From NCBI GenBank assembly GCA_963995525.1, contig CAXEFP010000909.1, forward strand, positions 1 to 64,000: a stretch of DNA of 64,000 nt, read 5' to 3'. Position numbers and translations under genes: made by a program. This stretch comes from Escarpia spicata. Taxonomy: Eukaryota > Annelida > Polychaeta > Sabellida > Siboglinidae. Position 1 is the first letter of the stretch. Every line of letters starts with the position of its first letter. Below are positions 58,540 to 64,000 of the stretch, piece by piece. Under the pieces are notes generated by a model that was not told the origin of the DNA, searched no databases, and saw only the letters and a program-made list of their open reading frames with translations.

Positions 58540-60310
58540 CAGTTTAATGTCATACGTGGAATTACATCTCTAGCAAGCGTCACACAAGCATCAGTTTAAT
58601 GTCATTCCACGTATGACATCTCTAGCAAGCGTCAACAAAGCATCAGTTTAATGTCTTACGTGGAATGAAATCTCTAGTAAGCGTCACAAAAGCATCACTT
58701 TAATGTTATACATGGAATGACATCGCTAGCAAGTGTCACCAAAGCATCAGTTTAATGTCATATGTGGAATTACATCTCTAGCAAGTGTCACAAAAGCATC
58801 AGTCTAATGTCGTAAGTGGAATGACATCTCTAGCAAGCATCACCAAAACATCAGTTTAATGTCATACATGTATAAAAGAAGGAATGAAATTTATTATACA
58901 AAAAATTACAAGTACATACTATAATTGAGTATATACAATAGGTCAGGAGACTCCCGTTAAGGCATTTAATTGCCGCTACTATGAGAGCCACCTTGAATAA
59001 TAATTATGGTACAATAATATATTTACAAAGTAATTTAGCTAATATATATGTATATATTACATGAGCATGCCATAGCAAAGATTATAATAAAAAGTCCATA
59101 CAGTAGCTGACATATACATGTACACATATACACATATAACTGTTACAATGAAAACTTTGTAGGTAAGAGGAAACATTTTATGTAGACAATTTAAAAATTG
59201 TAGCACTGATGTAAAGCTTTGTTTGAAGACTGACTTTGTATGCTTCTATACTTCTCAGTTAGGAGGACTTATATGCTTATGAACATGACCAAATTGACTG
59301 TAGCCTACAATAATTCACTGAGAATCCTTTTAGGAATACCAAGATATTGTACACTGTAGTGCAATTGAAATGTTTGCGTATACCAACATGCCAAGTTGTC
59401 AATGTGTTATAAGAAGGAATATATATTCTTTTATGAAATGTATATGGAGAAGATTAGCAATAAATTATAATTAGATTGTTCACACTGGTGTAAATAGTGA
59501 TATGATCTATTCGTCTCTGCTGTGGAAAAAAATTGATAAAACAACTATTTTGTTCACAGTAATATTTTCAGGACATTACACTAATTGTTCTTGATATGGC
59601 TGCTATGACATGCACATATTTGCATGGAGTAGCTTTGGGTTTATTCGTGTTGATGTTACTACATGTATGCCTATGGAACTTTCCTTATAATGAGGACTGA
59701 GTCTGAAGTAAACTTATCTTTTCTTATAATGAGCAAAAAATCACTAAATGCATCAATAGACTTTACAATCATTTTTTAAAGATAACATTAAATCTGCCAA
59801 GATATAAATAACTAGTGTAATGACATTTCTAGCAACTGTGACCAGAGTATCAGTCTATTGTCACAATGGAATGACATCTCTTGCAACTGTCACCAGAGTA
59901 TCAGTCTATTGTCACACATGGAATGACATCCCTAACAACTGTCACCAGAGCATCAGTATATTGTCATACATGGAATGACATTTCTAGCAACAGTCACCAG
60001 AGCATCAGTCCATTGTCATACATGGAATGACATCTCTTGCAACTGTCATCAGAGCATCAGTCCATTGTTATACATGGAATGGCATCTCCAGCAACTATCA
60101 CTAGAACATCAGTTTATTGTCACAAGAGCTTCAGTATATTGTCATACATGGAATGACAACTCTTGCAACTGTCACCAGAGCATCAGTCTATTGTCACACA
60201 TGGAATAACATCCCATGCAACTGTCACAAAAGCATCAGTCCATTGTCATACATGGAATGACATCTCTAGCAACTGTCACGAGAGCATCAGTCTGTTGTCA
60301 CAAGACTGAC
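58540..60310 (+). repeat. ~54-bp minisatellite split by an inserted LINE segment
   Basis: Units of catcagtttaatgtcatacg, then tggaatgacatctctagcaa and gcgtcaccaaag run from 58540 to 58870. Related units (catcagtctattgtcacaca, then tggaatgacatctcttgcaa and ctgtcaccagag) run from 59815 to 60310. The part in between carries LINE coding sequence, described in the next entry. Confidence 0.9.
58870..59815 (+). mobile_element. LINE fragment, RT C-terminus, inside minisatellite
   Basis: Around 59210-59470 the plus strand encodes, across frames, YNNSLRILLG, IPRYC, EMFAYTNMPSCQCVIRRNIY and SFMK. This matches the C-terminal block of a LINE type common in marine animals (AYN.(S/A)(L/F)R.L...PR.CSAS.MF......F....R.....F). 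Stops and shifts are many. The left part, 58870-59150, has AT-rich tail-like sequence (aatgaaatttattata), perhaps a second, inverted piece. Confidence 0.6.
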
Positions 60311-60700
60311 CAGAGAGAGAGCAGTCCAGCTAACAGTTGCACACGGAAACCATTGGTATGGAGTGATCCACTATGGCTTGTTTACCATGTAGCTCTGCCG
60401 CATAGCATCGAGGTCACTACAGCAGTACGGGTTGTCTGGTGACATAGCACCATGTCAATCGATCACGTCGCAAATGTGCCTGCGAAACGTTGTTAATCAT
60501 GCTTTATCGCCCAGCCCTAGACTGCGAGATTCACAATTTACTAGCCATAATACTAACGTCCTGACCACAACATGATCCCAATAAAACGAGTACAAGCAAC
60601 TGTGATGAGAGCATCAGTCTGTTGTCACAAGACTGACCAGAGAGAGAGCAGTCCAGCTGACAGTTGCACATGGAAACCATTGGTATCGAGAGTTCAACAT
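60300..60700. repeat. Direct repeat of ~85 bp
   Basis: gagcatcagtctgttgtcac, then aagactgaccagagagagag and cagtccagct occurs at 60282-60365 and again at 60608-60690. The second copy is followed by unrelated sequence. It joins the end of the minisatellite to a second location. Confidence 0.85.
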
Positions 60701-60969
60701 TGTATAAAATCTTTCTTTACTTGTTGTTATAGTCACCATCACAGCACTGTTCTTCTAAATTTTTGACCCGATACTTGGGTTTCGTAGTGTCACTAAGAGA
60801 TTTTTGGTTCCCTGAAACAACCAGCATTCATGAGCAGCACAGACAACGTAGACATACAACATTATACAGCAATATATGGCACTGTGTAAAGAAAGTTTGT
60901 TATAAATATTTCATGAGCAACGGTAACTGGGTATGTGCGGTTTTTGCTCTGGATGACAATCATGTTTGA

Positions 60970-61225
60970 ATGTTGAACCCACAAAGAGAGTGGTTACTGT
61001 CCAACAAACCTCAGACATGTACAGTCAGACATGAATGGTGCACCCACAAAGAGAGTGGTTACTGTCCACCAAACCTCAGATATGTACTGTAAGACATGAA
61101 TGTTGCATCCACAAAGAGAGTGATTACAGTCCACCAAACCTCAGACATGTACTGTCAGACATGAATGTTGCATCCACAAAGAGAGTGGTTACAGTCCACC
61201 AAACCTCAGACATGTACTGTCTACA
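60970..61225 (+). repeat. ~65-bp tandem repeat, about 4 copies
   Basis: Units of tgttgcatccacaaagagag, then tggttactgtccaccaaacc and tcagacatgtactgtcagac recur near 60970, 61035, 61098 and 61163. Confidence 0.95.
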
Positions 61226-61540
61226 GGACACATTCAACCAATCTGAATAAGTTGGATGAATGCCCTATTAAAAGTACTGCATCATTATATACATCATCAC
61301 TTTGATGTCATCACATGGATGAAATAAAACATTATTCTTCTTCTTTTTAAGGGTAATGCAGAGAGAGTGAGTAATGAGCATCAAGAGATGTGAGAAGATG
61401 AAAGAAGATGACAACTGGACAGTGAAGGCTATCGTAGGGAGAAGTGGAAAAGGATAAGAGGCAGGGCTAGGCAGGTACATCAACTCACTCCTTCATTGAG
61501 GGAGCCATGAGGAAGAGAGAATGAACTGTTGACTACTCAC

Positions 61541-61690
61541 TGTAACATCCTTATTCATCTTGAGCATAACTTGTTTCTTTGCCTCGCAGTAATGGAACTG
61601 GAGCACTCCATGCATCTCCTCAAAGTCTGCACCGCCTGCACCCACCGACCCACCCTTCGCCGTGCCTTCACTGAACACAACACCATTCAC
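61541..61690 (-). CDS. Na+/Ca2+ exchanger exon, Calx-beta domain
   Basis: The minus strand reads VVFSEGTAKGGSVGAGGADF, then EEMHGVLQFHYCEAKKQVML and KMNKDV, ending ttaca|gtgagt. This fits the middle of a Calx-beta repeat of NCX-type exchangers, around EGTA(R/K)GG..DFE...G.L.F...E..K.(I/V). It lies 5.2 kb upstream (in minus-strand sense) of the alpha-2 exon, the right order for one SLC8-type gene: cytosolic Calx-beta loop first, then the C-terminal membrane half. The 5' splice boundary is uncertain (cctaag| or gttcag|). A GG(SVGA) insertion lengthens the loop. Confidence 0.78.
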
Positions 61691-61699
61691 TTAGGACAG

Positions 61700-62370
61700 A
61701 CAACAACACAGGTATGTCATTCCATATTTGTTTGCTCTATAATGTGTTTCAACCAACATTCAATAAATATTAAATGAAATTACTGCCGGATATACCCAAA
61801 ATCTCAGATGTCATCAGACATAGAAGACTCCGGTAAGTTAGCCATGTGTGCGTGTACCAAACGAAAAACCCCTGAACGTAGCTTTCATACAAGCTTTTTG
61901 TGTATTGGAAGATTTGTTTTGTGAAGCGCATTATCCTGTCCTAATAACCTCTGTATGCGCTTTACATTTTACCCCTGGTGCACCTATTTCTTCTTACACC
62001 TTTATGAGAATTAATTATTACTTTGATGACACAACTATCAAATACATTTGCAAGCGCGCATAAAAGGTAGCGATGGCATAAAATATTATGTTTCCTATAA
62101 ACTTGCTGTTAAGGCTGAAATCATAGCTCCTAAAATATCAAAGTGTTTATTGATGATTTATGCATTATAACATCGTAATATTTTGCATATTCATAACATC
62201 GTAGTTGTTAACTCTAACGAAATTGCATACTGCTGGACATGACATCGGAAGACGAGGGAATGTTCATTTTTGTAATCCCCTCAAGAGTCAAGCGGACTCT
62301 TTGTTTTAGAGGAGGGTGCATTCGAGCTGGTGACGAACCATTTCTGCTAAAAGGATTTGGCATTGATAAT
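61700..62370. other. Intergenic, with SINE-type tail at ~61905-61990
   Basis: Contains gcgcattatcctgtcctaat, then gcgctttacattttacccct, the L2-type SINE tail pattern seen elsewhere, on the minus strand. No gene. Confidence 0.4.
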
Positions 62371-62379
62371 TAATTTTGT

Positions 62380-62890
62380 ATGTTAACAAGTTTAAAAGCC
62401 GCAGTCACTATGACGATGCAAGTTTACCATAAGAGTATGGGGAAACAATTTAAGATGCTCACTGAGAACACCAAGATGACAGTCTACCAGGCCTGTGTGC
62501 TGCATGAAGACCCTCCTCTACGACAGCGAATCGTGGACCACCTACATGCGCCAGAAGTGCCGTCTCAACACCTTAATCCACATGCGGTGCCTCAATCGCA
62601 TCTTCAATATCACCTGGCAGGACCGTGTCCCTTACAGCAACATACTGGACCGTGCTAGGATCCCCAGCATGTAGACTATACTCACTGCTGAGACAGAAAC
62701 ATATCCGCTCGCTGGACATGGCATGGAGGATGGCCACTTGCCGAAAGTCACCCTCAGTGAGCGAAAACAGTGGGATCGACGCACAGCCCTCAGATCCAAA
62801 GACGTCTGTAAGCGCGGCGTGAAGGCTTGCAACATCAGCTCTGAAGACTGGGAGTGGGAGGCAGATGCCGAAAATCACACTGCTTGGCGT
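62380..62890 (+). pseudogene. LINE reverse transcriptase C-terminal fragment
   Basis: The plus strand reads NTKMTVYQACVL, then in other frames YMRQKCRLNTL, HMRCLNRIFNITWQDRVPYS, NILDRARIPSM, LLRQKHIRSLDMAWRMATCR and KDVCKRGVKACNISSEDWE. This is the C-terminal block of a widespread LINE type (YQACVLSTLLYGSE.W..YMRQ..RLN.FH.RCLR.I). It has lost the LLYGSE segment (gcatgaagaccctcctctac) by shift and has several stops. Confidence 0.85.
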
Positions 62891-62959
62891 TAACTTAAAC
62901 TGCTTTGGTATCAGACTGTATACAGCTTGATTGTGTTTAATTTGTTCTGCTGTGTAAGT

Positions 62960-63190
62960 TGTGCCAATAAAAAGGTAAGGTCTTGTATAACGTGCATATC
63001 GAGTCTTTAGTTAGGACTGCATGCTCAAAATGTTTTACATTTTACGCCTTGTAGATCTGTTCAATCGAACATCATCTCAATGTTTTGGGCAGCATACAAG
63101 TGTTGCCACCTCTTGGATTAATTATTGGTATCCGATAGGTTTACAAGCAGAGATTAGGACGCTACCCACCAGGGGGCGCCAGGGATAACA
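62960..63190 (-). mobile_element. SINE with L2-type tail
   Basis: It begins with ggtaaggtcttgtataacgt and has gcatgctcaaaatgttttac and cgccttgtagatctgttcaa, parallel to 14560-14650. The orientation is minus. Confidence 0.55.
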
Positions 63191-63679
63191 GGTTCATTTG
63201 TTGATTACGATGTACAGCTGTCAACTCATTTAATAGCCACTGTGTTCAACGTTCCATTTTAGCTATATCTGTGTCTGCAATATCATGGCAAACAAGGATT
63301 TTTGAGAGATGACAATTCCTCAAATGAAGGGAGAATCTAAACGCAGAAATGGTAGACTGTACGGAAGAAAAGCTGATCTTGTTGAAAGGCATGTGGGGCG
63401 ATAATATGTGTTTGTGATAATCACGCTACGTCTTTGAGTTTGACTATACTAGGAAATATACTCGCTTCGTCTTTGAGTTTGACTACAGAAAATGTACTAT
63501 GGTTTGCCTGATACGGGTATGTGTTTTCGTAATATGATCAATTCCAAGTTAGGAAACGACATTAACATTAAATTAGTACGGTGAATGACGTATATTTTGA
63601 AACAACTCGGTTGCCTAGTTGTTTCCAGCACTCGGCAATGTTCTATTAACTGACTAGTCTGTATATATTGTGGTTACAA

Positions 63680-63990
63680 TGTTATGATCTTATGAGGTCT
63701 CATTCAACTAGCCAGCCTTTTTCAGAACATTATCGCCAAGCCGACCTTTCTATGCTGGCACTGAGGGTGGTCACTGCCAGGGTGCTTGTCGTCCTTAGTG
63801 GTTCTTTTACGTCCCAAATTGAGACGGGACCGACATTAACGTGATCTCCGATTCACGAGGGATACACAGTCCCCAATGTTGAGAGCCAGGTTTTTACACC
63901 AAATATACCATACCTGCCCGGTCCGGGTATTGAACTCAGGGCGCCGGCATGTCAGGCGGATGTGCTAACCACTACACTATCGCGCGCCCC
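63680..63990 (-). mobile_element. tRNA-derived SINE with Nin-like central domain
   Basis: The minus strand starts ggcgcgcgatagtgtagtgg, then ttagcacatccgcctgac (A box) and ccctgagttcaataccc (B box), an internal pol III promoter. About 140 bp later the body has gatcacgttaatgtcggtcc, then cgtctcaatttgggacgtaa and aagaaccac. This resembles the conserved Nin-DC type domain reported in deuterostome and cnidarian SINEs (my recollection). It ends near 63680. The head is close to a tRNA but cannot fold as one with the following sequence. Confidence 0.7.
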
Positions 63991-64000
63991 CCTCGGTGTT

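Noticed and set aside
63880..63990. tRNA gene on the minus strand
   Set aside because: It is the head of a SINE of about 300 bp; no closing acceptor stem is present.
1..64000. Bacterial or phage origin, operons, ribosome binding sites
   Set aside because: Exon/intron structure, LINEs, SINEs and animal-specific domains (LamG-EGF, NCX) rule this out, so no prokaryotic features were called.

Overview
This is a stretch of animal nuclear genome, not bacterial DNA. Coding signal comes in short exons bounded by GT/AG splice sites, inside AT-rich, gene-poor DNA full of non-LTR retrotransposon relics, a Ty3/gypsy element, hAT- and pogo-like DNA transposons, tRNA-derived SINEs and many minisatellites. 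The mix (L2/CR1/RTE-type LINEs, SINEs whose 3' tails look like L2 tails, a DUF7869-type multicopy gene, abundant minisatellites) suggests a marine invertebrate or lancelet. I cannot fix the phylum from the sequence alone.

Layout. 0-8.4 kb: LINE relics (endonuclease domain, RT C-terminus) and one decayed gypsy element (gag, protease, RT/RNase H, integrase) on the minus strand, with a second integrase fragment. 8.4-14.4 kb: an unidentified intact 210-codon ORF, and two long copies plus one inverted fragment of an unclassified dispersed repeat at 1.7, 10.8 and 12.6 kb. 14.5-19.2 kb: SINE, L2-like LINE, a hAT-like non-autonomous element and an RTE-like LINE. 19.2-30 kb: mostly non-coding, with a 22-bp tandem repeat, a TIR element, a hAT element with a perfect 8-bp target duplication, and fragments of two multicopy protein families.

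30-50 kb is the gene-bearing part on the plus strand. It holds a possible first exon and one clear exon of mRNA cap guanine-N7 methyltransferase (RNMT), then four consecutive C-terminal exons of PRMT5, then EGF and laminin-G exons resembling perlecan. The large laminin-G intron contains a decayed DUF7869-type gene. 54-62 kb carries, on the minus strand, an inverted second copy of one PRMT5 exon and two exons of a Na+/Ca2+ exchanger (a Calx-beta segment and the alpha-2 repeat GTSVPD motif) among minisatellites. The window ends in a LINE fragment and a tRNA-headed SINE.

No host gene is complete here. Several exons carry single-base indels at short homopolymers and a few true stops, so sequencing error and pseudogenisation are mixed. 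The most interesting signal is that three minisatellites are built from coding sequence or splice sites: a 42/44-bp array made from the laminin-G exon's 3' splice site and first codons, and 55-bp and 41-bp arrays inside DUF7869 exons. A fourth, 44-bp array of about 46 units sits directly after the last PRMT5 exon and shows a 14-unit higher-order repeat.
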